Assembly: GCA_030123565.1 (NCBI GenBank)
Contig: CP126122.1
Location: forward strand, 2,928,800 to 2,992,799
Reading direction: 5' to 3'
Source of the DNA: Nitrospira sp.
GTDB lineage: Bacteria > Nitrospirota > Nitrospiria > Nitrospirales > Nitrospiraceae
DNA length: 64,000 bases
Position numbers and translations under genes: made by a program
In this document: positions 13,947-21,533 of the stretch, one piece after another
Position numbering within the stretch: position 1 is the stretch's first letter
Layout of the letters: every line of letters begins with the position of its first letter
The notes under the pieces: model-generated
What the model was told of the DNA's origin: nothing
Seen by the model: only the letters and a program-made list of their open reading frames with translations
Databases searched by the model: none

Positions 13947-16229
13947 TCAGTAAGGCACATCGTCGTAGGCGTACCCAAGCCCGTCCTGGGGTCGATGCTT
14001 GCCCAGGTAATCGATCACATCCCGCACCCGCACGGCGGTCGCTCCGGCTGGCCAAAGATTGCCGACGGATGACGACGGGAATGTCCGCGGCACCATCGGC
14101 CGTCCGGCTGTGACATTCTCTCCCGTGACGGGATCAAGCAAATCTGCCGCGCTGGCTTGAGGCACCGGCCGTTCGCCCCGTGCGTCGGGGCCTGAAGGCC
14201 CGGCTGTGCCGTCCCACGGCCACATCGTATCGTCGGCGAACGATCCCCGCCACCAGTCGGTGACTCCGGCGGCATCCCATCTTCCAGTGTTATCGAAGTG
14301 GGCCGGCGCCGGGAAGGTGAGACTTCCGGCAACGGATACCCCATGCCTGCCGTGACGCTGTTGCCAAAACGCCCATTGGCGATCCACTTGCGAGTGCAGC
14401 AGATAGAACAGCGGATCGGCCGCCGACCGATTCGGATTCACCGAATGGCCGAACCCGCAGTTCCACGCATGGGCAAGGTCGTGAGATTCCTGTTCGACCC
14501 GCGCACTGAACGTATCGTTCAAGGTTTGGCCGGGGCTTCCTGTTTGTGGACCGAAATCGGCGAACGACACGAGGCCCGTGGGGCCGGTGAGCGTGCGAAA
14601 CGGGAGACTGCTCGCCGGGGCCACGGTTTGGTCCCACCGCTGCCGCCGTAACTGCCCGGCTGCATAGCGCAAGTCCGTCCTCCATCCGTTCAGCGGATTC
14701 GACAGGGCGAACAGGGGTTCCGCCACCGGCCCGCTGCCGCCCGCCCCAGCCCCCATGAAATCTTGAATGAAGACATTCGGCGCGGCATCGTCCCAGTTCC
14801 AATAGGGAATCGTGACGCTGGGGTCGATCGCCTGTAGCGCCCTCTCCACCTGGGTCAGAAACGCCCGGTGCCACGGCAGGAATCCAGGCTGGTGATGGGC
14901 CTGATCGCGATCCATCACCGTGACCGCCAGCCGATGCGTTTCCTGAAAGATGAAATATTCGCCGCGGTTGCGCAGCTCTTTCATCGCGCGGAGAAAGCGA
15001 TCCCGCTCCGGCGCAGTCAAGGCGTTCGCATTCTTTCGGATTCGCACCATCAACGATTTCTTGCCGACGACGGGGCCGGCCGCGGTAGTCTCATGCACCT
15101 CGATCACGGCATCCTTGTCGGTCGTGCTGGGCCGGCCGAACTTTCCGGCGATCACAAACGACTTCCAGCTGCTGTCGGCCGAAAGCGTGAGGGGCAACGT
15201 ATCTGCGGTGGCGGTCGTATTCGGAGGCCAAGGCGTTTGAAACGCATCGAACAGGAGGTCGCCGGCGGAAACTCCGGCAACCGGCGGATCATTGGTCAAG
15301 ACGACTGAAAGATCGGGTCCTCCCCACGTGCCGGGCTTGATCCTCGCTCGACTGAACGTCGGCGCCCAGGTCACATAGTCATCCGTCTCGGCCGCCGTCT
15401 GGTTGATTTCCACTTCCACCTGCGCCCGCAACAGTCCCGGCCAATTTCCTGCGATGAGGGCGGGATAGTTCAAGCCCCCCTCACTACGATCGTCCCCGCG
15501 GTCGGCCTCGACTCCATACCGCATATATTGATTACCCTTGAAGAAATAAATGACCGACTTCCCCTCGATCTTGTCCGGCCAGGCCACGGCCCCGTCCACC
15601 CCGTCGGGAAATTTGAAGTTCGGCCAATTGCCCGCAATCGGCCTGGGGTAGCCGGGGTCGGCGCGGTGATTCTTCACGTCAAACCGGATGTACTGATTCC
15701 CTCTGAAGAAATAGGCGACGGTGCGGCCGTTCCTCGGGACCGGCCACACGACTACGGCATCGACCCGATCGGTCCAGATGCCGGGCCACTTGAGGGCGAT
15801 CGGTTGCGGATAGGGCGTTCCGGCGCCGTCTGCAGCATCCGCCCGATCGGCCGTGACATCGTATCGCATGAACCGGTTGCCTTTGAAAAAGTAGGCGACG
15901 GTTTTTGGTTCGCCGCCATGGGGCGGCGGAGCCGGCCAAAATACCGCCGCATCGATATCCTCCGTGAAGAGTCCCGGCCAATTCCCCTGGATGGGGCGGG
16001 GATAGGGATTGCCCTGGTCGTCTCTCTCGTCCACCCGGTCGCTCGCGACATCATAGCGTGTGTATTCGTTCCCCTGGAGAAAGTAGACTTTCCCATTGTT
16101 CCAGAGGACTGGGACAAGCTTGTGCGAGCCCCCTATCTGTGCGAGGGCTTCATCGCCCCCGCACACACCCACAGCCAACACCATTCCAAGAAGGATCTGA
16201 GACCATCCTGTCACGGTGAGTGTTTTCAT
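13947..16229 (-). CDS. Secreted tyrosinase-type copper protein with a hemopexin propeller
   Basis: This 760-aa protein starts at an ATG with GAGG just upstream, followed by a signal peptide (ILLGMVLAVGVCGGDEALA). Four hemopexin repeats come first (VYFLQGNEYTRYDV, VAYFFKGNRFMRYDV, VAYFFRGNQYIRFDV, VIYFFKGNQYMRYGV), one full four-bladed propeller. A tyrosinase domain follows. CuA ligands lie in ETHRLA and HHQPGFLPWHRAFL. CuB ligands lie in HDLAHAWNCGFGH and DPLFYLLHSQVDRQW. Tyrosinases oxidise phenols to quinones; the substrate here is unknown. The promoter is probably sigma54-dependent (16352-16367). Confidence 0.88.
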   Translation of the reverse strand: MKTLTVTGWSQILLGMVLAVGVCGGDEALAQIGGSHKLVPVLWNNGKVYFLQGNEYTRYDVASDRVDERDDQGNPYPRPIQGNWPGLFTEDIDAAVFWPAPPPHGGEPKTVAYFFKGNRFMRYDVTADRADAADGAGTPYPQPIALKWPGIWTDRVDAVVVWPVPRNGRTVAYFFRGNQYIRFDVKNHRADPGYPRPIAGNWPNFKFPDGVDGAVAWPDKIEGKSVIYFFKGNQYMRYGVEADRGDDRSEGGLNYPALIAGNWPGLLRAQVEVEINQTAAETDDYVTWAPTFSRARIKPGTWGGPDLSVVLTNDPPVAGVSAGDLLFDAFQTPWPPNTTATADTLPLTLSADSSWKSFVIAGKFGRPSTTDKDAVIEVHETTAAGPVVGKKSLMVRIRKNANALTAPERDRFLRAMKELRNRGEYFIFQETHRLAVTVMDRDQAHHQPGFLPWHRAFLTQVERALQAIDPSVTIPYWNWDDAAPNVFIQDFMGAGAGGSGPVAEPLFALSNPLNGWRTDLRYAAGQLRRQRWDQTVAPASSLPFRTLTGPTGLVSFADFGPQTGSPGQTLNDTFSARVEQESHDLAHAWNCGFGHSVNPNRSAADPLFYLLHSQVDRQWAFWQQRHGRHGVSVAGSLTFPAPAHFDNTGRWDAAGVTDWWRGSFADDTMWPWDGTAGPSGPDARGERPVPQASAADLLDPVTGENVTAGRPMVPRTFPSSSVGNLWPAGATAVRVRDVIDYLGKHRPQDGLGYAYDDVPY

Positions 16230-16351
16230 GTCCTCACTTCTCCTTCCAATCCTTTCTCGATCCGGCTCACCCATGAGCCCCTCCTCACGTTCCATCCTTC
16301 AATTCCGACGACCACCCTTCAGGTCCACATCCGAAGACGAACACTTCGAAA

Positions 16352-16367
16352 CGCAAGAGATGTTCCT
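16352..16367 (-). promoter_or_regulatory. Candidate sigma54 promoter of the hemopexin-tyrosinase gene
   Basis: The minus strand reads AGGAACATCTCTTGCG, with GG-N10-GC spacing and a good TTGC -12 element. The predicted transcript start is near 16341, about 110 bases before the ATG. The nearest GTATC-N6-GATAC site is centred 130 bp upstream of the -24. Confidence 0.5.
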
Positions 16368-16487
16368 GCGACAGGGACGGTACGCCGAGCAACGCGATCC
16401 CTCGCGATCTTATTGATAGGAAGGCCTCGCGTCGGATTTCAGCTGCGATCAGGAATGCATCACGTACCTCGCGCAATCGACCGGCCC

Positions 16488-16628
16488 GTATCGCATCCGA
16501 TACTAGGCGTATCGAAGCGGATACGAATACGTACAATTCTCCGCAATCGTTTTTCCGCCATCGACTTCCGCCCCGAACGTGATCTCTTGGATGTGTTTCT
16601 CCCGTTGTGGCCGTATCTCAATCGATAC
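16488..16628. promoter_or_regulatory. Three copies of GTATC-N6-GATAC between divergent sigma54 promoters
   Basis: Perfect copies lie at 16488-16503, 16509-16524 and 16613-16628. The first two are 21 bp apart (two helical turns) and the third is 104 bp further (about ten turns), so all face the same side of the DNA. One copy lies about 130 bp upstream of each flanking sigma54 promoter. Enhancer sites for a sigma54 activator encoded elsewhere are the best reading. No gene is convincing in 16230-16847. Confidence 0.6.
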
Positions 16629-16750
16629 GCGCGGCACTTCGCCTTCAAGAAATTTTCCGACCCCGCACATGTCGATGCCTCCTCTGAAAATCCTGTGTTC
16701 TCGCATGTCTCTCCGACACTCGGCGATGATTCGCGCGCCGCCCTGCTCAC

Positions 16751-16766
16751 GGGTTCGACCTTTGCA
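16751..16766 (+). promoter_or_regulatory. Candidate sigma54 promoter of the three-gene block
   Basis: The plus strand reads GGGTTCGACCTTTGCA, with GG-N10-GC spacing and a perfect TTGCA. The expected start is near 16777, about 70 bases before the first ATG. The third GTATC-N6-GATAC site is centred 132 bp upstream of the -24. Confidence 0.5.
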
Positions 16767-16847
16767 CAATCTCGGGACAACAACCGTCATCGCAGAAGCG
16801 CATGAAGCCGGTTGTGTCGTGGTCTCACCTACAAGGAGGGAAATGTC

Positions 16848-18410
16848 ATGGCAGATGTCTTACCCAGCCAACTTGCCAATTCCATCATGGGCAAGCTCTA
16901 TGACGTGCTGACCAATGGAGACGATACCGTCCCCAAGTCGGAAGATAACTTCTTCACCTGGTGCACCCCCGGGATTCCGATCGAGGCGAACGACTTCGAT
17001 TTTCTCTCTCAGGGCTTTACCGGCGTGGTCAAAAAAGCAGCCCTGCAAGAGATGGCCGCCCCGGCGGGCGGCGGCCAACCGGCCGGCGAGGGTCAACCGG
17101 CGACGCCCGCTCCCCCAGCCCTGACACAGGAGCTGATGGATAAGCTGCTCGCACAGGACGTGGGGAAGCTCTACATGCAGGCGGAGAACTTCGCCCGTCT
17201 GGTCGACTTCGTCCCGGACGTCTCGGGGATCAATGAGCGCTTTTCACGTTTGAATATCATGAACAACGAGGGCGGGCTGTCCGATCGCTACGAATACACG
17301 TTGCGCATGAGTCAAGTGATGGAGAGCGAGCTGCCGGAAGAGACGAAAAAGAAAATCGCCAAGTTTCGCGAATTGCTGAGCGTCAAGAAGATGAAGAAGA
17401 ATCTGATCGACGACAGCGAGACGGAGGTGATGGAGCCGAGTCCGCTCGTCGTCACCTACAACGAGAAGCTGAAGGCCTATGAAGATGCGGCGCTCGAATA
17501 CAATGCCCGCCGCATCGACGCCCTCGCGGGCGACAATCCCAAAGCCGTTCACTATTGGGCCGTCAATGCGAGCACCCTGCGGAATCGCGTCAAGTCCGCG
17601 ATGAACGATTGGGTGACCAACGGCTATAAGAACGACTATGAGGCCATCGCGGCATTCATCGATCAGGTCATGCAGCGGGACATGACCCTCTTGAAGGCGG
17701 AATATCGTGACGCCCTCGAGAAGGCCAAGCTGACGGGGCTGGCCTCGGGATCGGACTTCTATTATACGTCGGTCGTCCCCGGCAACTTCGTGAAAGCCTC
17801 CGGCTGGACGCAGTTCTCGTTCGGATCGACGGACATTTCCCGCTATTCCCAATCCTCGCACAGCAAGTGGTCGGCCGGGGGCGGGTTCAACATCGGCCTC
17901 TTCTCGATCGGAGGAAGAGGGGGAGGCAGCAAGAGCGAATACAAAGGCTCGTTCGATGCCTCGAATTTCAAGCTCGCATTTTCCATCACGCAGGTGCCGA
18001 TCGTGCGGCCATGGCTCAAATCGGCCTATCTCGCGAGCAAGGCCTGGCGCTTCGATCAAAACAATCCCGAGGCCAAGGGGCAGATGCTGAGCGACGGCGG
18101 CAAGCCGCCGAAGGGCATGATCCCCGCCTATCCCACCGCGATGGTCTGCGTCAAAGACTTGGAACTCACCATGAGCAACACCAGCGCCATGAGCGAGTTC
18201 ACCAGCAGCAGCATCAGCGGAGGCGGGTTTGTGGGCTATGGTCCCTTCGCCATCGGCGGGAATTACTCGAAGGGAAAGAGCACCAGCAAGTCCAATTACC
18301 ATTGGGACGGGCAGACCATGAAAGTCGACGGCATGCAGGTGATCGGGTTCAAGTGCCACATCCTTCCCAAAGCACCTGACCCGCTGCCGACGATCACCAA
18401 GTGGGTGTAG
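16848..18410 (+). CDS. Unknown protein, first gene of the three-gene block
   Basis: This 520-aa protein starts behind AAGGAGGG. It has no signal peptide or transmembrane segment. An alanine/proline linker (about residues 66-95) separates a short N-terminus from a helical middle. The C-terminal part is rich in Gly and Ser (WSAGGGFNIGLFSIGGRGGGSKSEYKG; SSSISGGGFVGYGPFAIGGNYSKG) and probably beta-structured. The segment VVPGNFVKASGWTQFSFGSTDIS and the end VIGFKCHILPKAPDP match the next gene's GYSPSNTIESTGWNKFTLSDSEVS and ILAFVCKKLPLCPNPDP. The two are therefore distant paralogues. I recognise no family. Sigma54 control shared with the tyrosinase suggests a common process. Confidence 0.75.
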   Translation: MADVLPSQLANSIMGKLYDVLTNGDDTVPKSEDNFFTWCTPGIPIEANDFDFLSQGFTGVVKKAALQEMAAPAGGGQPAGEGQPATPAPPALTQELMDKLLAQDVGKLYMQAENFARLVDFVPDVSGINERFSRLNIMNNEGGLSDRYEYTLRMSQVMESELPEETKKKIAKFRELLSVKKMKKNLIDDSETEVMEPSPLVVTYNEKLKAYEDAALEYNARRIDALAGDNPKAVHYWAVNASTLRNRVKSAMNDWVTNGYKNDYEAIAAFIDQVMQRDMTLLKAEYRDALEKAKLTGLASGSDFYYTSVVPGNFVKASGWTQFSFGSTDISRYSQSSHSKWSAGGGFNIGLFSIGGRGGGSKSEYKGSFDASNFKLAFSITQVPIVRPWLKSAYLASKAWRFDQNNPEAKGQMLSDGGKPPKGMIPAYPTAMVCVKDLELTMSNTSAMSEFTSSSISGGGFVGYGPFAIGGNYSKGKSTSKSNYHWDGQTMKVDGMQVIGFKCHILPKAPDPLPTITKWV

Positions 18411-18453
18411 ACAGAGCGGTCGCCTGCGACGCTCGATGCACCAACCACCAGAC

Positions 18454-18480
18454 GCCTGCCGCGCCTCAAGCGCGGCAGGC
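18454..18480 (+). terminator. Intercistronic hairpin
   Basis: GCCTGCCGCGC and GCGCGGCAGGC pair around CTCAA, between the first and second genes of the block. No T-run follows, so it may only stabilise or partly terminate the message. Confidence 0.5.
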
Positions 18481-18497
18481 CGCACCGTGAGGACATT

Positions 18498-19994
18498 ATG
18501 GACTCGGAAGTCGCGCTGGCACTGATGACGAAGGTGAAGTTGGTATTCGAGCGGGACGGCAATTTCCTGAGCTTTCCGCTGTCCACCATCGCCTATAAGA
18601 AAGACGATCTGGGTTTCGTGCAGGGAGAGTTGACGGAAGAGCGTCTGGTCAAACTCAAGGACTTTTCGCTGCTCGTGAACCAGATTCCCGACGGGACCCT
18701 GTGGCCCTGGACGGAGGACCGATGCCTCTGGGATGTCTACTACGAGGTGTTGAAGCTGGCGACCCTGGCGCCGTCGACGCAGCCGGGAACGCCGGAGCAG
18801 GCCGCGGCATTCGCGGCAGCACACCGGTTCTTGAAGGAACCGCTCCCGGACGGGTCGGAGAGGGACTCGCAAGCGGCGCTTACTTATCGACAATACGAGG
18901 ACCGTTGGCTGCAGCTGCAGGCCAAGTATAAATCAGACAGTTTCACCGCCCAAAGCCTCACCGATCCCGTCGCGAAACAACGGTGGGACACGGTGGACGA
19001 GCCCCTCTTGAAGCAGCAGTTGCTCGACCTGGAGCGGGATTGGGCGACAAAAGGCTACAAGGCGGAGGTGGAGCAGGCCAGACGGCTCGATGAGCAACGG
19101 GCCAATTCCTCGCCGACGATGATCTGGGAGGAGTGGAAGAAACAGTTTATCCCCGACATCGTGAAGTGGACCGATGTCCGGTTCGCACAGGATTTCTGTC
19201 CGACCGGCTATTCTCCCTCCAATACGATCGAATCCACCGGATGGAACAAGTTCACCCTCTCAGACAGCGAGGTTTCGGGCCTCCTTAAGCAGGCGCCGCC
19301 CGACCTCAAGAATCGGCTCGGGTCTGACCAGATCGACCTCGACATCGCTTCGCTCTCTTTCGAAGTCTGTTCGGTGAAAGTCGAACGGGCCTGGTTCGTT
19401 TCAGACCTGTTCCGCTCGCGGTTCTGGAAAATGCCCGACAACTCCCTGCTCTCGAGCGGGCAATTCCCCTTGAGCGGAAAATGTCCCTCCTATGTGGTCG
19501 CCCTCGTCCTGGCCCGCAACCTCGAGGTCAAGCTGGCGCCCCAATCGTCTAAAAACACCCAGAACTTGGGACGACTCCAAACGATGCAGGCCCTCTCCTT
19601 GGGTGCGTTTAAAATCGTGGCCCCGCGGGCGTCGGCCCCCGCCGGTCAACCGATGGTGCTTCATGCCGCCCAACCGATCGTTGCCGCGACCTACAGGCCC
19701 GTCGCTCCCGTCGCGAGACCGGCGGCGCGCATGCAACCTCTGCGGGCCTCGCCGCAGATGATGGCAGCCAGGCCGGCGCCACCTGCCACAATGATGGTCA
19801 GACCACAGTCCGCCACCATACTCCGGATGCAAGAAAAGGTTGTGGTGGCGCTGCCCCAGCCGGCGCCCCCGACACCGGCTCCAACACCTCCGCCGGCCGC
19901 TCCGACCGCGCCCAACGACGAGATTTACATCCTGGCCTTTGTGTGCAAGAAGCTGCCGCTCTGCCCGAATCCCGATCCTGCGTTGCAATGGTAA
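18498..19994 (+). CDS. Unknown protein, second gene of the block
   Basis: This 498-aa soluble protein has no signal peptide. It has a helical N-terminal half with many Trp and charged residues. The middle section (STGWNKFTLSDSEVS; CPSYVVALVLARNLEVKL) parallels the preceding gene. A low-complexity Ala/Pro/Met-rich linker spans about residues 375-475, and the ending ILAFVCKKLPLCPNPDP also parallels its neighbour. The linker suggests two folded parts on a tether. The shared C-terminal pattern with gene one suggests they form a complex or bind the same partner. The function is unknown. Confidence 0.72.
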   Translation: MDSEVALALMTKVKLVFERDGNFLSFPLSTIAYKKDDLGFVQGELTEERLVKLKDFSLLVNQIPDGTLWPWTEDRCLWDVYYEVLKLATLAPSTQPGTPEQAAAFAAAHRFLKEPLPDGSERDSQAALTYRQYEDRWLQLQAKYKSDSFTAQSLTDPVAKQRWDTVDEPLLKQQLLDLERDWATKGYKAEVEQARRLDEQRANSSPTMIWEEWKKQFIPDIVKWTDVRFAQDFCPTGYSPSNTIESTGWNKFTLSDSEVSGLLKQAPPDLKNRLGSDQIDLDIASLSFEVCSVKVERAWFVSDLFRSRFWKMPDNSLLSSGQFPLSGKCPSYVVALVLARNLEVKLAPQSSKNTQNLGRLQTMQALSLGAFKIVAPRASAPAGQPMVLHAAQPIVAATYRPVAPVARPAARMQPLRASPQMMAARPAPPATMMVRPQSATILRMQEKVVVALPQPAPPTPAPTPPPAAPTAPNDEIYILAFVCKKLPLCPNPDPALQW

Positions 19995-20226
19995 TCGAGC
20001 ATTCCCGGCACGATCGTTTACTGGTCGATCTCGTCGCTTCACGACGCAACCCTCCTGTCAGGCGATACCTTCATCAACCGTTCCTGTCGGCTGTGCAGCG
20101 CTCCATAGGCTACAACACCCCCCCGTCCCGGATGACGTCGAGTTGAAGTTGAGCGGAGAACATGCCGTGAATCGCGCTTGCTCGGCGGGAAGCGCCGCGA
20201 CTACAATTTCAGGGAGCGAGGGGCCC

Positions 20227-21492
20227 ATGACTCCCGAAGAAGCGCGGATCCATTACAACTTTCTGCTCACCCTTTGCATCCGCAAGGCCGAGTCCTTCGG
20301 TCCGATGGCGTTTGCCTTTATCAAGGACCATAGTTTCCCCACGATAGGACTCACCGCGGAAGAGCAGTTCAACCTCTTCATGGCCATTACCGACGCCTTC
20401 GCCGACGAACCCAAGCGATACGGCCACAAACTCGACTGTCTCCACAAGGCCCTGGACCTGTTGCCGAAGACCCGGTTCTACGATGCGGCCCTCGCCCGGC
20501 AGATCCATCAGGAGATCCAGCGTCTCACGACCGAACTCGACTATTACAACGCCGCCTTGAAACCGGAACGACCAGGAGGCTCGCCGGAAGCGGCGATGCG
20601 CCGGCGGATCATCATCGAAACCGACCTGCCGGACTACTTTCTTTCTATCGCCCAGCAGCGGGCCGCCGACTACTACCAGCGGAAATATCGCCTGTCCACG
20701 GAGGCCAAGATCGCCCAGCATTTTGCCGGCCGAACCAGGACGTTCGAACCGGACAATCCGGCTGTGCACAAAGAATTTCCCGGCGCCTGCGCGCCCTTCG
20801 TGGCGGCCAGAACCGGAGCCTGGCACGTGATGCTTCCGTTCGATCTCAAGATCAGCCGCTCACCGGACGATCCGCTCGATGCCGGCGTCCGTATCTGGTA
20901 TGCCAAAACGGGATACTCCTTTCCGTTGCGGTACGAAATGGGACGGCTGGTCAGCTACTACGACGACCAGGTGCTGGAGTTGGAGATGACGGACCCGCAG
21001 CTGCTCTTCGTTTCCGTCTCGCCGCTGAAGGAGCGAAACCTGGGAACGGTGGATCGGCCGGTACCGCCGGACATGCCGTTCGAGATCGGCTTGCCGCGCG
21101 CATATCTCGAAGGGACCAACACGCTCGGGCCCTACGTGCAGATCGGATGCAATATCAAGGTCTGGTTCGACGCGGCCACCGTCTCACTCCTCATCCAAGG
21201 CGCGCCGGATCTCCACGAATATGGACTGCAAGGCGGGGCAGGCCTGTTGACGAGGACCTATGCGACCGAGAAAACGCCGGCCTACGCGGGAGCCGGGAGC
21301 CGACCCTGGCAACAGGGACTGAGCTTCAACTTTATCAATATGCACCTGCAGTTGTTGCCGGACACCACGACGGCCCTGGTTCCGGCAAACACTCCGATCT
21401 TTTCCCTCTATCCGGTGGCTGCCCGAGGAACCTATCAGTTGGAAGACGCGCGTTTACTGACTCCTGCCGAGCCCTACACAACGTCGCAATAG
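20227..21492 (+). CDS. Unknown protein, third gene of the block
   Basis: This 421-aa protein is read from the ATG at 20227 behind GCGAGGGG; an upstream extension overlapping the previous gene is judged non-coding. The N-terminal 150 residues look helical (RIHYNFLLTLCIRKAESFGPMAF). The C-terminal half is mixed, with many Tyr and Pro and a segment YVQIGCNIKVWFDAATVSLLIQGAPD. No signal peptide or membrane span is present. It is probably transcribed with the two genes before it. I recognise no family. Confidence 0.68.
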   Translation: MTPEEARIHYNFLLTLCIRKAESFGPMAFAFIKDHSFPTIGLTAEEQFNLFMAITDAFADEPKRYGHKLDCLHKALDLLPKTRFYDAALARQIHQEIQRLTTELDYYNAALKPERPGGSPEAAMRRRIIIETDLPDYFLSIAQQRAADYYQRKYRLSTEAKIAQHFAGRTRTFEPDNPAVHKEFPGACAPFVAARTGAWHVMLPFDLKISRSPDDPLDAGVRIWYAKTGYSFPLRYEMGRLVSYYDDQVLELEMTDPQLLFVSVSPLKERNLGTVDRPVPPDMPFEIGLPRAYLEGTNTLGPYVQIGCNIKVWFDAATVSLLIQGAPDLHEYGLQGGAGLLTRTYATEKTPAYAGAGSRPWQQGLSFNFINMHLQLLPDTTTALVPANTPIFSLYPVAARGTYQLEDARLLTPAEPYTTSQ

Positions 21493-21533
21493 CCGGACAT
21501 GATCTCGGTTCAGCGGCGCTCCCGGTGCGGGCC

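Noticed and set aside
16460-16811. Small frames in the divergent region between the tyrosinase and the unknown block
   Set aside because: They have no ribosome-binding sites and no protein-like pattern. The region is better explained by promoters and the GTATC repeats.
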